Shown piece by piece: positions 34,248 to 43,556 of a stretch of 64,000 nucleotides of DNA (position 1 is its first letter; every line of letters begins with the position of its first letter). The notes under the pieces are model-generated. The model had not been told where the DNA came from. It saw nothing but the letters and a program-made list of their open reading frames with translations, and did no database searches. This DNA comes from Phycisphaerales bacterium. Lineage in GTDB: Bacteria > Planctomycetota > Phycisphaerae > Phycisphaerales > UBA1924. Location of the stretch: NCBI GenBank assembly GCA_020427635.1, contig JAGQOH010000004.1, forward strand, positions 1 to 64,000, written 5' to 3'. A program made the translations under genes and the position numbers.

Positions 34248-35282
34248 TTAGCCCCCGCCAACAATCACGTCGTCGAACGCTTCCAGGTCGCCCCAGCTGT
34301 TGTCCGACGTGTTCAGGCCCAGATCGCCCGGCGCAAGCCCACCCAGGTACCGCAGGTGCTTCAGGTCCGGGTCGACCACCCCCGCCTCAGTCAGGGCGCG
34401 GCCCACATAGATGTTGTCCACCCCCGCCGACTGCAGGATCACATCACCGCGCGGTGACGCCGGACCAAAGGTCGCCGCGTTGATCGAACCGCCCGACTGG
34501 TTTGGGAACGCAGGATTGCCACACAGCGCAGCAAGCGTCAGTTCATGGTCCGCCGGCTGAATGCCATTGTTGCTCAGCAAGCTTCGCGTCTGATCGACGA
34601 GCCCCTTGCCAAGACCATCCGACATCACGTAGCTCGCGTTTGGCGTCCAATAGAACCGCGCACGCATCGTGTTGTCTTCCGCAGCAAACTGTGCGCTGCG
34701 CCCAGCAAACTCATCCACTGCCCACATCATGATTGGCATGTCGAACGCATCAACGACGTCCGAAATACGGTGCGCCGCATCTTCCTGCCCCAATTGCCCA
34801 CGCACCGGCGTCAATGAATCGCCAACACTCAAATACCCAGGCCCCTCGTTTGACCCCATCTGCAGCGGATCGATCCACACCACACGATCTGCGGCGCCAT
34901 TCGCCGCCAACGTGATGCTAAACGTGTCGGGCAGGCCGGAATCCTTCGTCACGCCACCCGTCAGTTCGAGCAGCGCGTTCTCCATATACGTCAGGTTCGG
35001 ATTCGCCACGCCGCCGTCTGCGTTGCGCGGATCCGCCAACTCCTCCGGATGAAACACGCCCGGCAAGCGCTCCTTCTCAATCTTGAAGCTCTTCACCGCT
35101 GTGTCCACCGTCGTCATCAGTGACCGCGTCGCCGCAAGCCGTGCCGAGTTGCGCGTACCCGACAGCGCAGGCAGCAAGATGCCAAGCAGCACCGCGATGA
35201 TCGCAATGACCACCAGCAACTCCACAAGGCTGAAACCCCGCGCGCTGGTGGGCTCATTTGGCGAATTGGTCGATCGATGCAC
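34248..35282 (-). CDS. Type II secretion/type IV pilin-like prepilin
   Basis: 344 residues. The prepilin signal is GFSLVELLVVIAIIAVLLGI, with cleavage expected between Gly16 and Phe17 and the invariant Glu at mature position 5. The remaining 300 residues form a large extracellular domain with repeated Asn/Asp- and Gly-rich loops (NADGGVANPNLTYMEN, DNSWGDLEAFDD), far bigger than a major pilin. Planctomycetes encode many such H-domain proteins, often of unknown role. The GTG start is preceded by GGGGGA. It stands alone. Confidence 0.9.
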   Translation of the reverse strand: MHRSTNSPNEPTSARGFSLVELLVVIAIIAVLLGILLPALSGTRNSARLAATRSLMTTVDTAVKSFKIEKERLPGVFHPEELADPRNADGGVANPNLTYMENALLELTGGVTKDSGLPDTFSITLAANGAADRVVWIDPLQMGSNEGPGYLSVGDSLTPVRGQLGQEDAAHRISDVVDAFDMPIMMWAVDEFAGRSAQFAAEDNTMRARFYWTPNASYVMSDGLGKGLVDQTRSLLSNNGIQPADHELTLAALCGNPAFPNQSGGSINAATFGPASPRGDVILQSAGVDNIYVGRALTEAGVVDPDLKHLRYLGGLAPGDLGLNTSDNSWGDLEAFDDVIVGGG

Positions 35283-35430
35283 TGCAAATCCCCCACGCTG
35301 TGAGAAGGCTCGGTCCCGATGGCGGCGCCATCCCCTATTGAGAATACCCTAAGAGTGTTCGGCCTCGGGACTTGCGCGGTTCCCCGCGATTCGCCCCGCG
35401 AACCCCCTCGCCTGCCCTCTTCCGCCAGGA

Positions 35431-36174
35431 TCACGCCCCGCGGGGGGCGTCCGCCTTGCGAAGAAGGCCACGCAGGCGATGCCGAGGCCCTCCCGCCGCG
35501 CCCTCATCCTCAAAGTCGCCAATCTCGCCCACCACCTCCAGCCCCGCAGCGTGGGCCGCCTCGCTCAACTCCGTCGAGGCAAGGGCCCTCGGAGCACCCA
35601 ACTGGCCCTTGCCGTGCCCATGACAAATCACCAGCAGCACCGCGCGCGTCGTCATGAGCGTGCGCGCCCCCACCAGATGGGCCGCCCGATCCTGTGCGTG
35701 ACACACCGCGTTCACATCGACCACGAAATCAAAACGCCCGTGCCAGCCCACTGGCGTTTCGCGCAAATCGCACACATGAAAACAGTTTGCCGCTCGTGGA
35801 TGGCGCGCCCGCGCCCACGCGATCGCCGCCGGCGCAACGTCAAACGCCGACACGTCGTAACCGCGATCCACCAAGAGCGCAGCATCATCGCCCAAGCCGC
35901 AACACGTCACCGCAGTACGCGCCCCAGGGCGAATCACCTGCGGCGCAACTGCGTTCAACCAAGTCACCAGCGCCGGGCAAGGCCCGCCCTCCCACCACGG
36001 CAGCGCCGCAGGGTCGCCCAACGCCTCGACATAGGCGACGTCATATTCGTTTGCTGGCGCGGAGCGCGGCCGAATCGATGGTCGGACCGCCACAGCGGGC
36101 ACGTCAATCGACAACGATTCCCCGGTGGTATTGGTGGTCGAAACACCCCCGGTTTGTCGACTGACACCCGCCAT
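35431..36174 (-). CDS. SAM-dependent methyltransferase (class I)
   Basis: 247 residues. WWEGGPCPALVTWLNAVAPQVIRPGARTAVTCCGLGDDAALLVDRGYDVSAFDVAPAAIAWAR gives motif I (CCGLGDDA) and the acidic loop (AFDVAP). FDFVVDVNAVCHAQ is motif post-II, and the arrangement is close to TPMT-like or tellurite-resistance methyltransferases. The substrate is not evident. An ATG 11 codons upstream is also in frame; the one chosen follows better spacing. It stands alone between the pseudopilin and the anti-sigma gene. Confidence 0.85.
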   Translation of the reverse strand: MAGVSRQTGGVSTTNTTGESLSIDVPAVAVRPSIRPRSAPANEYDVAYVEALGDPAALPWWEGGPCPALVTWLNAVAPQVIRPGARTAVTCCGLGDDAALLVDRGYDVSAFDVAPAAIAWARARHPRAANCFHVCDLRETPVGWHGRFDFVVDVNAVCHAQDRAAHLVGARTLMTTRAVLLVICHGHGKGQLGAPRALASTELSEAAHAAGLEVVGEIGDFEDEGAAGGPRHRLRGLLRKADAPRGA

Positions 36175-36352
36175 GGCGCCGACCTCATCATCATGCCGCG
36201 GTCCCAAGCGTCATGGCTTGGGGCGACACGAATGCGCGCTCATGCGGGTCGGGACGCCGGGGCGAACCAAAGCGCCCTCGGCCCGCTGTCTTGATCAACG
36301 CTCCAGCCTACCCGAGGCCCAGGCGCAACGCCAAGCGCCGAGTCGGAGATTC

Positions 36353-37168
36353 TCAGGACTTTGTCGGCGCCGCAACAACCACCCGCCGGTCCTGGTCCGA
36401 GACCACCACCCCACCAGGCTTCTCGATCGTGATCGCAAAAGCGACCGCATCATGCACCGCCAGCTTCGGATCGATCGGCACATACACCTTGCCACCACTC
36501 GAGTCGGCCATGTCGAACACGCCCCCGTCGATCGGATGCTTCTGGTCGGGCACGATGATCCAAAGCTGATACTGCTCCGCAGATGGGTCATTCGCGGGCA
36601 GGCCCTCGAACACCATCACGCCTTGCTGGGCCGGCTCGTTCCAGATCACTTCGCCCGAGACACCATCCGCAAATGTGACTGGCTCGGCATTCGGGTTGTC
36701 CTCATTCGTGGGCCAAACCGACCAATCGGCGCGCTGAGATGTTGAAGCCGCCGATAGTCGCGCGTACAGCGCACGGGGCGATCCCTGCGATGACTCGCCG
36801 ATCGGAAGGAACCAGGCAAAGGCCGCCAACAAAATGGCTGCAACCGCGGCGAACCACCCAAGCTGCCCAAGCCATAGCCGCGGTTCCGTTGGTTCGTCTT
36901 CACGTGAGGCCTGCGCAGCACCTCCAGCACCGGGTCGCTCGGCATGCAGGGCAGGGTCGGCAAGACGCGCCCGAATCGTATTGGCAAGCTCGCGCGGCAT
37001 CGGTGCTTGCTCTTGTGCTGAAAGCATCGCAGCCGAGGCCGCCGCCGCCGCCAACTCAAGCTCGAAGGCCAGCTCATTGTCCACAGCACCCTGCACGTCT
37101 TCACCCAACACGCGATCGCAAGACGAATCCTGGACTTCCGCCGGAATATTGCGTGGATCACTCGTCAT
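36353..37168 (-). CDS. RskA-like anti-sigma factor
   Basis: 271 residues. An N-terminal cytosolic helical part (about 1-95, LAFELELAAAAASAAML, no HxxxCxxC zinc motif), one membrane helix at about 104-122 (WFAAVAAILLAAFAWFLP) and an external beta-sandwich of the RskA C-terminal type (GVMVFEGLPANDPSAEQYQLWIIVPD, FAITIEKPGGVVVSD). It should hold the ECF sigma factor at the membrane and release it after regulated proteolysis. Its ATG overlaps the sigma gene stop by four bases, the usual coupling for sigma/anti-sigma pairs. Confidence 0.92.
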   Translation of the reverse strand: MTSDPRNIPAEVQDSSCDRVLGEDVQGAVDNELAFELELAAAAASAAMLSAQEQAPMPRELANTIRARLADPALHAERPGAGGAAQASREDEPTEPRLWLGQLGWFAAVAAILLAAFAWFLPIGESSQGSPRALYARLSAASTSQRADWSVWPTNEDNPNAEPVTFADGVSGEVIWNEPAQQGVMVFEGLPANDPSAEQYQLWIIVPDQKHPIDGGVFDMADSSGGKVYVPIDPKLAVHDAVAFAITIEKPGGVVVSDQDRRVVVAAPTKS

Positions 37169-37743
37169 GACGCCACCTCACGACTTCCCCGACCTCGGCT
37201 TGTCGCAACCGCCTCCCGCAACTTCAACAGCCCACGCCGAGCGTGGGTCTTGACCGTTCCAAGTGGCATGTCAAGCGCCTGAGCGATGCGCTCGTGCGAC
37301 ATGCCGTCCAACAATGTGAGCCGCAGCACATCCTGTTGTGCCTGCGAACACTCGCGCAGCGCTTCAGCGGCCCGCTGCACATCCTCAGCAGGCGACGACC
37401 GATCCACCGCCGCGAATCGCTCAGACTCGCGCCAAAGCTCGTCGGCAGCAAAGGTTGGGCCTCGCTCCGCTCGTCGCCTTCGATCGATCAAACGACGTCG
37501 AGCGATCATCGCGACAAAGGTTGCTTCCGACGCGACCTTCGGATCGAACCGATCAGCAACACGCCAAAGCTCGACGAAGATCTCCTGGGTCGCGTCTTCT
37601 GCATCCGTCGCGCTGGATGAGAATCGGCGGGCCAGTGACCACACCAGCCCGCCGTACCGATCCATCAATTCGTCAGCGATAGCTCGCTCGCCAGCGGCGA
37701 TTCGCGGAAGCAGGTCGCTCGACTTGTTCGTCAGGCTTGTCAT
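37165..37743 (-). CDS. ECF sigma factor, SigK-like
   Basis: 192 residues. Region 2 (about 22-95: MDRYGGLVWSLARRF, DAEDATQEIFVELWRVADRF) binds the core polymerase and -10 element. Region 4 (about 130-185: SQAQQDVLRLTLLDGMSHERIAQALDMPLGTVKTHARRGLLKLRE) binds the -35 element. Closest in character to the SigK/RpoE-like ECF group controlled by RskA-type anti-sigma factors. The ATG used begins the family core; an upstream in-frame Met is unlikely. It is preceded 58 bp upstream on the same strand by the FAS1 gene, a likely target. Confidence 0.94.
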   Translation of the reverse strand: MTSLTNKSSDLLPRIAAGERAIADELMDRYGGLVWSLARRFSSSATDAEDATQEIFVELWRVADRFDPKVASEATFVAMIARRRLIDRRRRAERGPTFAADELWRESERFAAVDRSSPAEDVQRAAEALRECSQAQQDVLRLTLLDGMSHERIAQALDMPLGTVKTHARRGLLKLREAVATSRGRGSREVAS

Positions 37744-37801
37744 GCGTCGCGTGAAACATGGTACGGCAAACTCAGCTGCCGCTACTCCCACGCATCACTC
37801 C

Positions 37802-38773
37802 TTATTGCGGCATCAGCACCGTGTCGATGACATGAATGACGCCATTCGACGCGTCCACATCAGCTTTGACCACAGTCGCGCTGTTGATCCGCACCTTGCC
37901 GTGTGCCGAAGTGATCGTCAAGGTGCCACCTTGCACCGATGCTGCGGTGCCCGCAACAATCGCCTGGTCAGAGAACACGCGGCTTGGCGCCACGTGATAC
38001 GTCAAGATCGCCTTCAACTGCGCACGATTCGCAGGTTCGAGCAGGCTCTTTACCGTCCCTTCGGGCAACTTGGCAAAGGCCTCATCCGTCGGTGCGAACA
38101 CCGTGAACGGACCCTCGCCCATAAGCGTCTCGGAAAGCCCCGCCGCCTCGACCGCCGTAAGCAACGTCTTGAATGAACCCGCCGCCTTGGCCACCTCCGC
38201 AATGTTCTTCGTCTCAGGCATGATCACGGTGTCGATCACATGGATGACACCATTCGATGCGGCGATATCCGTCTTGATCACGTTCGCCCCGTCGATCTGC
38301 ACCTTGCCACCACTCGTGCTGACGTTCACGCGCTGGCCATTGAGCGTCGTCGCAGAGTCGACCTTGACCACATCATTCGCCATGACGCGCCCCGGCACGA
38401 CGTGGTAGGTCAGAATCGAAGTCAACAGCGCCTTGTTCTCTGGCTTGAGCAGAGTCTCGATTGTGCCCTTCGGAAGCTTCGCGAACGCCTCATCCGTCGG
38501 CGCGAACACAGTGAACGGGCCATCGCCCTTGAGTGCGTCGACCAAGTCGGCTGCGCCCAGCGCCGTCGCAAGCGTCTTGAACTGGCCCGCCGCCACCGCG
38601 GTCTCAACAATGTCCATCGCTTCCACGTGGGCAGCTGCAACGACCTTGGACGCCGGCGTGCAGGTCGAAGCTGCGTGGCTCTTGTTCGACGAGCAGGTCC
38701 CGCCCGCAACGCTTGGTGTGCCGCAAAGCGTCACTCCAACAATCGACAGACCGATAGCAAGGCTGTTTCTCAT
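37802..38773 (-). CDS. Exported protein with two fasciclin (FAS1) domains
   Basis: 323 residues: a signal peptide (to about residue 24), a short Cys/Ser linker, then two FAS1 domains at about 52-185 and 190-322. Each shows [17 protein letters not shown] near its start and the YHV-P-R plus [13 protein letters not shown] ending of the fold. The two domains are nearly identical in key segments, suggesting a recent internal duplication. FAS1 proteins mediate adhesion. The ATG follows a GGAGA ribosome-binding site. It is the first gene of an operon with the sigma and anti-sigma genes, like mpt70/mpt83 with sigK-rskA in mycobacteria. Confidence 0.93.
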   Translation of the reverse strand: MRNSLAIGLSIVGVTLCGTPSVAGGTCSSNKSHAASTCTPASKVVAAAHVEAMDIVETAVAAGQFKTLATALGAADLVDALKGDGPFTVFAPTDEAFAKLPKGTIETLLKPENKALLTSILTYHVVPGRVMANDVVKVDSATTLNGQRVNVSTSGGKVQIDGANVIKTDIAASNGVIHVIDTVIMPETKNIAEVAKAAGSFKTLLTAVEAAGLSETLMGEGPFTVFAPTDEAFAKLPEGTVKSLLEPANRAQLKAILTYHVAPSRVFSDQAIVAGTAASVQGGTLTITSAHGKVRINSATVVKADVDASNGVIHVIDTVLMPQ

Positions 38774-38796
38774 GACAGTTTCTCCAAAAGGGTTCT

Positions 38797-38857
38797 GGGT
38801 TGTGGGACGGCTCAAAGTGAACGAAGCCGCCCTCAAGGAGCGACTTCGCCACAACCC
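38797..38857. repeat. Inverted repeat in the FAS1 gene leader
   Basis: 9-bp perfect arms (GGGTTGTGG at 38797-38805 and its complement at 38849-38857) with a shorter nested stem inside. It lies between the stop of the beta-helix gene and the FAS1 start, both on the minus strand. It may be a terminator without a clear T run or a structured mRNA leader. Confidence 0.45.
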
Positions 38858-38876
38858 ACTGCATGGATTCACTGCC

Positions 38877-40559
38877 CTAGCAGATCAACCCGAAGTTGAA
38901 CAACACGATGCTCAGGTCCGCCAAATCAACGATGCCGGACCCGTCGATGTCGCCTGATGTGCCAGGGGCGACGCTCGTACCAAAGTTGAACAAAACCACA
39001 CTCAGATCGCCCAGGTCGACGATCAGGTCGCCGTTCGCGTCGCCGGCACACCCTGCCGGTGCCTGCACCTCAAACGCGCCCATGTCCATGATCGGCCCCG
39101 GACCCACCCCCGTGTCGACTGTGGCAGGATCATCAACGAAGCGCGTCATGCCTTCGAAGTCGTACTGCAGTCCACCCGCAAGCGCATTGTCCGCCGCGTC
39201 GATCGCGAGCGAGCCCGCCTGCAGGTGATAGTCGCCATACGTCGTCAGCTGCCCAAGATTACTGACCACACCATTGGTCACGAACAACGGATCATCCTGG
39301 AAGCAACCGGGGTAGAGCGCAGGATCGATCGGGTCCTGTCCCGGCTCAGGCGTCAGGATCTCCTGCACGGCACAATGTGACCAGACGATGTTGCCATCGG
39401 CAGCAATGCGCTGTGGCGGTGGGGGGTCTTCGCCGCAGCACACCGGCGCAGTCTTGTTCGACCACAGAATGCTGTCGCTGATCGTGCCGGTGATATTGAC
39501 CGCACCCGCGAGCTTGCCCGCCCAGTTCGCAGCAATCGTGCAGCCGACGATGTTGGCGGTGCCGGCGTTAAAGGTCGCAATCGCGCCGCCGCGCCCCGGA
39601 TCCATGATCGGCCCCGACGGGCAGATCGGCGCCACGCAACCATAATCCGCCGCCCGATTGCCCTCGAACACACTGTTCACGACATCGAGCGGGCCGTATG
39701 AACAAATCGCGCCGCCGTATGACGCGAAGTTGCGCGCAAAGTAGCAACGGTCGAAGAAGCCACCGCCAGGCCCAAGACGCACGCCGCCGCCCATCTGCGG
39801 ATAGCCATCGTTGTTGTTGTAGAAGCAGTAGTTGAGGTCAAACACGCAGTCCTCGGCCATCACCACCACGGTGTTGTCGGTGTACAGCCCCGCGCCGTGC
39901 CCACTGTTTGCATTGAACTCGGCTTGGTACGCCGCGTTGAAGCTCACGCTCGTCCGAATCAACGTCAGCGTGCCGCTACCCGACGCATAGATGCCCGTCC
40001 CCGTGCCACCGTCAAGCCCGAAGTTGGCGTCGATGTTGCAATCGACAAAAGTCGGGCTGCCGTTCAGGCACACCACACCCGACCCGAGCGCCGCGCGTCC
40101 GTCAGTGATCGTGCAATCCCGAAACACCGGCGCACCGCCGGTAATGCGCACGTTCGCACCCGAGGTGATCGCCGTGCCAGAGGTGATCGTAAAGCCGTCG
40201 ACCAAGGTCGTGCTGTCGCAATCGACCGCCCAAACGATCGGGCCGCTCGCCATCATGCGCGTGAAGTTCGCAAATGGATTGCGCTCGCCCGCCGCGGTCT
40301 CTGTGCCCGTGAACCCGCCGTAGACCTTGACGCCCGAAACAAGCGTGCATTTGCCGTAGCTCCCCGCCCGACACCAGACCTCATCACCCGCCTGGGCAAC
40401 CGCCATTGCATCGTCAAGGAACTTGTACGGAGCCTCCCAGCTCGAGCCATCACCGCCGACACCAGCAGTGCTGTCCACGTAGACCACGGCGCCAACCGCT
40501 GTAGCCTGTGCAACCAGAACCCCCAGCATCGAACCCACCAATTGACGCACGTTGATCAT
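38877..40559 (-). CDS. Secreted right-handed beta-helix protein with GC-type dockerin
   Basis: 560 residues. A signal peptide ends near ATAVGA (about residue 24), and the following stretch [42 protein letters not shown] is the usual start of planctomycete polymorphic outer-membrane/beta-helix proteins. Repeated short strands ([28 protein letters not shown]) make a parallel beta-helix to about 480. The last 57 residues are a C-terminal dockerin-like domain with two D-x-N/D-G-x-x-D-L-x-D-L-S repeats bounded by cysteines (CAGDANGD and FGLIC), the surface-sorting module of Phycisphaerales. The ATG used has GGAGGT in front. Confidence 0.92.
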   Translation of the reverse strand: MINVRQLVGSMLGVLVAQATAVGAVVYVDSTAGVGGDGSSWEAPYKFLDDAMAVAQAGDEVWCRAGSYGKCTLVSGVKVYGGFTGTETAAGERNPFANFTRMMASGPIVWAVDCDSTTLVDGFTITSGTAITSGANVRITGGAPVFRDCTITDGRAALGSGVVCLNGSPTFVDCNIDANFGLDGGTGTGIYASGSGTLTLIRTSVSFNAAYQAEFNANSGHGAGLYTDNTVVVMAEDCVFDLNYCFYNNNDGYPQMGGGVRLGPGGGFFDRCYFARNFASYGGAICSYGPLDVVNSVFEGNRAADYGCVAPICPSGPIMDPGRGGAIATFNAGTANIVGCTIAANWAGKLAGAVNITGTISDSILWSNKTAPVCCGEDPPPPQRIAADGNIVWSHCAVQEILTPEPGQDPIDPALYPGCFQDDPLFVTNGVVSNLGQLTTYGDYHLQAGSLAIDAADNALAGGLQYDFEGMTRFVDDPATVDTGVGPGPIMDMGAFEVQAPAGCAGDANGDLIVDLGDLSVVLFNFGTSVAPGTSGDIDGSGIVDLADLSIVLFNFGLIC

Positions 40560-40694
40560 GAGCGCGCACCTCCCACTTTCAATGGGAGTGCGCACCGCGC
40601 ATGGGATACACCCGACATGGCAAGCACATAAGAAAAGCCTGGGCATTCTCGCCCGTATGCGGCGCTACCTGCCTGTGGGCGGCGGTCGCAAGCC

Positions 40695-42218
40695 CTAACC
40701 GTGAATCAACTTGCCTTCCGACGCAAGCGACGCCTCATGCACCGCCTCGTGCATCGTCGGATGCGCGTGGATCGTCACATTCAGCTCTTCGCTCGTCGCC
40801 TCGAGCCGGCGCGCAAGCGTCAACTCTGCGATCAACTCCGTCGCCTGGTCGCCCAGAATGTGCGCGCCCAGAATCTCGCCCCGCGGCAAGCCCCGAATGA
40901 TCTTCACGAATCCCTTGTTCTGCCCCGACGCAATCGCCTTGCCATGCGCCATCAGCGAGTACTTGCCCACCTGGTAGTCGCGCCCCGCTTGCATGCCGCG
41001 ATCCTGCAACGCCCGCTCCGTAAACCCGACCGACGCCACCTGTGGATGGCAATAGGTACACCCAGGTATCACCGAATAGTCAATCGGAATCGGGTCGTGC
41101 CCGGCGATGCGCTCCACGCACACGATCGCCTCTTCGCTCGCCACGTGCGCCAACCACGGCGGGCCAATCACATCACCCACCGCATACACCCCCGGCACAC
41201 TCGTCGCATACGTGTACGGCTTCGGATCGCCAAACTCGCCCGGCACATAATCCGTCTGAATGTGATCCTTCACCGTCTTCAAACCAAGCGAGTCATCAAA
41301 CAACCCGTCATAGCGCCCCTTCACGCCGATCGCGAGCATCACCTTGTCTGCTTCAAGTGTCTGCGCCTTGCCCTCATCCGCCTTCCCATCCTTGAATGGC
41401 GCCACCGTCACCTTCACGCCGCTCTTGGTCCTTTCGACCTTCGTCGTCGTCGTGCCGGTCATGATGTTCATGCCGAACTTCTTGTAGATCTTCTCCAGCT
41501 CCTTGGAGACCTCGTCATCCTCCACCGCCAGAATCCTGGGCAGCATCTCCACAACCGTCACCTCAGTCCCGTACGTCGCATAGAAGTACGCAAACTCGAT
41601 CCCGATCGCTCCCGCCCCGACGATGATTAGCTTCTTGGGCTGCGCCGGCAGCGTCATCGCCTCCCGCGCGCCGATGATCTTCTCGCCATCAAACTTCGCA
41701 AACGGCAGATCGCGCGCCACCGACCCCGTCGCGACCAGCACATTCGTCGCCGTGATGGTCTCCCGCTTCTTGCCAATCGTCGCCGGCGCGTGCGTGATCG
41801 TGTCCTGCACCGTCACATCCGCGATCTCGACCTTGCAGGGCTCCTTGCCCTTCCGCCCCGACACGATCTTCGCATTGCCCTGAATGTGCTCGATCTTGTT
41901 CTTCTTGAAGAGGAACTCGATGCCCTTGTTCAGCTTGCTCGCCACACCCCGCGACCGCGAAATGATCTGCGTCCAATCCACGCCCAGCTTCTCAAACGCG
42001 AGCCCCCAGTCCTTGGCTTCGCGCGAGACCTTCTCATACAGCTCAGCATTCGCAAGCAGACTCTTCGAAGGAATGCACCCCCAGTTGAGGCACACGCCGC
42101 CCAGCTTGTCGCGTTCGACGCAGGCGACTTTGAGGCCCAGTTGTGCCGCGCGAATCGCGCCGACATACCCGGCGGGCCCGCCGCCAATGACGATGAGGTC
42201 GAAATGCCGATCGGCCAC
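40695..42218 (-). CDS. lpdA: Dihydrolipoyl dehydrogenase
   Basis: E3 component of 2-oxoacid dehydrogenase and glycine cleavage complexes; reoxidises dihydrolipoamide with NAD. 507 residues with FAD-binding GGGPAGYVGA, the redox-active disulfide in GGVCLNWGCIPSK (C43, C48), NAD-binding GAGAIGIEFAYF, and the C-terminal His-Glu base in HAHPTMHEAVHEA. An insertion of about 20 residues near 125-150 (GRKGKEPCKVEIAD) makes it longer than the usual 470. It starts at GTG after GGAGG. No E1 or E2 gene is nearby, so it probably serves several complexes. Confidence 0.96.
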   Translation of the reverse strand: MADRHFDLIVIGGGPAGYVGAIRAAQLGLKVACVERDKLGGVCLNWGCIPSKSLLANAELYEKVSREAKDWGLAFEKLGVDWTQIISRSRGVASKLNKGIEFLFKKNKIEHIQGNAKIVSGRKGKEPCKVEIADVTVQDTITHAPATIGKKRETITATNVLVATGSVARDLPFAKFDGEKIIGAREAMTLPAQPKKLIIVGAGAIGIEFAYFYATYGTEVTVVEMLPRILAVEDDEVSKELEKIYKKFGMNIMTGTTTTKVERTKSGVKVTVAPFKDGKADEGKAQTLEADKVMLAIGVKGRYDGLFDDSLGLKTVKDHIQTDYVPGEFGDPKPYTYATSVPGVYAVGDVIGPPWLAHVASEEAIVCVERIAGHDPIPIDYSVIPGCTYCHPQVASVGFTERALQDRGMQAGRDYQVGKYSLMAHGKAIASGQNKGFVKIIRGLPRGEILGAHILGDQATELIAELTLARRLEATSEELNVTIHAHPTMHEAVHEASLASEGKLIHG

Positions 42219-42302
42219 GGTGAAGCCTCCTGGTCAGGCGTTTCAGAGATAGGGAGGGGGATTGTAGCGGGGGGAGGAGAATGAACCACAGAGCCAGGAA
42301 TG

Positions 42303-42522
42303 AAACCACAGAGCACACAGAGGGCACAGAGAAGACTTCTTGATTGGAGAACTACTGGAGCTAGTGGGGCAGGCGTCCCGCCTGTCACTCCTTCTTCTAC
42401 TCTTGCTTCTTCTCCGGGTGCCCCGGCTTGCTTGTCAAGCCGGGAGTGGAGTGATGCGAATTGCAATTGGATCGGGTGCCATGGTCTGAGTCCGGCTTTG
42501 CGGACGAAGGCCACGTTTACAC
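42303..42522. repeat. Left inverted-repeat block beside a small membrane gene
   Basis: Composite repeat block filling most of the 298-bp gap. It contains the A/C/G-rich ACCACAGAG-type motif (42304-42335), a palindromic motif around GGCAGGCGTCCCGCCTGTC (42361-42386), a separate palindrome at 42412-42444, and an inner block at 42473-42522. Three of these recur in inverted order at 43144-43283, on the other side of the gene. The inner block covers the gene's stop codon. Confidence 0.8.
42412..42444. repeat. 33-bp dispersed palindromic repeat, copy 1
   Basis: Identical at 32 of 33 positions to the reverse complement of 53672-53704. The core arms CCCGGCTTG and CAAGCCGGG can form a hairpin. It looks like a REP/BIME-type intergenic element and sits in the left repeat block only, as if inserted there. 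Confidence 0.75.
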
Positions 42523-43134
42523 GTTGGTAGTTTCCCAACGTTTCGGAAGCTTGGGGAGCGATTTCTTTGTCGAAATTTCAACAGCAAAATCGAATTGATA
42601 GTTCTCAGTCCGGTTCTCTGTTGTGATCGTGAGTCTGAGAAAGTGCACGTCGTCTCGCGACTTCACGCCGAACCCATTCTCGTTCCACATGCCGTTACCG
42701 TTCGATCTGCGTGTTGTCATGGACCGGACTACGTTGCCGCTCTCGGACAGCACATCGAGCGTCAGGTGTGTCTTGTAGCCCGCTTCATACTCTAAGCCAA
42801 GGGGTTCGAAGAAGACATCGAAGCGTTGGCCCGTTTCAATGGGCCCGAGCAAGACCTGTTGGCCTGGATTGACCTGCATGTCATAGACGCTGCGAGCACT
42901 GGTGCCCTTTTTGATACCTCGAAACGCACGAATGCTGCTGCGGAACCGGCTAGCGAAGATCCACCAGCCAAACAGCAGAAGCGGGACGAACAGGAGCGAC
43001 ACCGCCAGTTGCTTGCGGCGAATATGAACCGCAATAGCCGCCATGCCGATCAAGATGCAGATTCCGAACGAAGAAACGCCGAGCCGCCGCCACGGCAGAA
43101 CGCGGTCTGCAATCATCTCGTTCGGTCCCGCCAT
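42517..43134 (-). CDS. Membrane protein of unknown function bracketed by repeats
   Basis: 205 residues. Two membrane helices near 18-37 and 43-62 (VSSFGICILIGMAAIAV, LAVSLLFVPLLLFGWWIFA) are followed by an external beta-rich domain of about 130 residues (NPGQQVLLGPIETGQRFDVFFEPLGLEYEAGYKTHLTLDVLSESGNVVRSM). No family recognised. Sampled GC (about 53%) is well below neighbours, and long inverted-repeat blocks sit immediately outside both gene ends, the left one overlapping the stop codon. It may have been gained as a repeat-bounded cassette. Longer upstream in-frame starts read through the right-hand repeat and are rejected. Confidence 0.72.
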   Translation of the reverse strand: MAGPNEMIADRVLPWRRLGVSSFGICILIGMAAIAVHIRRKQLAVSLLFVPLLLFGWWIFASRFRSSIRAFRGIKKGTSARSVYDMQVNPGQQVLLGPIETGQRFDVFFEPLGLEYEAGYKTHLTLDVLSESGNVVRSMTTRRSNGNGMWNENGFGVKSRDDVHFLRLTITTENRTENYQFDFAVEISTKKSLPKLPKRWETTNV

Positions 43135-43143
43135 CGTGCGCAC

Positions 43144-43283
43144 AGTGTAAGACGTGGCCTTCGCCCGCAGTGCCGGGATCAGACCACGGCACCCGAGCAG
43201 AGGGGTGGTAGAGACAGGCGGGACGCCTGTCCCACTAGAACAAGTAGTTCTCTCTGCGTCCTCTGCGCCTCTGCGGTGAACTC
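43144..43283. repeat. Right inverted-repeat block beside the small membrane gene
   Basis: Inverted counterpart of the left block: inner segment 43145-43194, palindromic segment 43213-43238 (25 of 26 positions match the complement of 42361-42386) and the TCTGCGTCCTCTGCGCCTCTG motif (43252-43275). It lacks the 33-bp palindrome present on the left. Confidence 0.8.
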
Positions 43284-43529
43284 CTACTTCCCCTCCACCC
43301 GCTGCGGGAAAGCACTCCACGCCTTGCCTTCAATCGCATACTTCCGTTGCGGCCCAGACGGATTGATCGCATACCCATCCGCCTGATACACCTTCTGCAA
43401 CATCGCCATCACCTGTTGCTCGCTCGAGCCGGGATAGGTCTCGCACAGCCAGCCGACGATGTCGTCAATCGGCAACGCGGCGTTCACGCGATCAAGCAAA
43501 TCTTCCGGCGCCCGGGGGTATGAAGCCAT
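43284..43529 (-). CDS. Small protein of unknown function
   Basis: 81 residues: PEDLLDRVNAALPIDDIVGWLCETYPGSSEQQVMAMLQKVYQADGY suggests a helical, possibly DNA- or protein-binding fold, followed by a short beta-like end. No family recognised. It starts at ATG; its last codons touch the right inverted-repeat block. It lies about 28 bp from the start of the noncoding spacer after the next upstream gene, in the same direction. Confidence 0.65.
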   Translation of the reverse strand: MASYPRAPEDLLDRVNAALPIDDIVGWLCETYPGSSEQQVMAMLQKVYQADGYAINPSGPQRKYAIEGKAWSAFPQRVEGK

Positions 43530-43556
43530 AGTGCCACAGATTGTAACACCGCGGTG

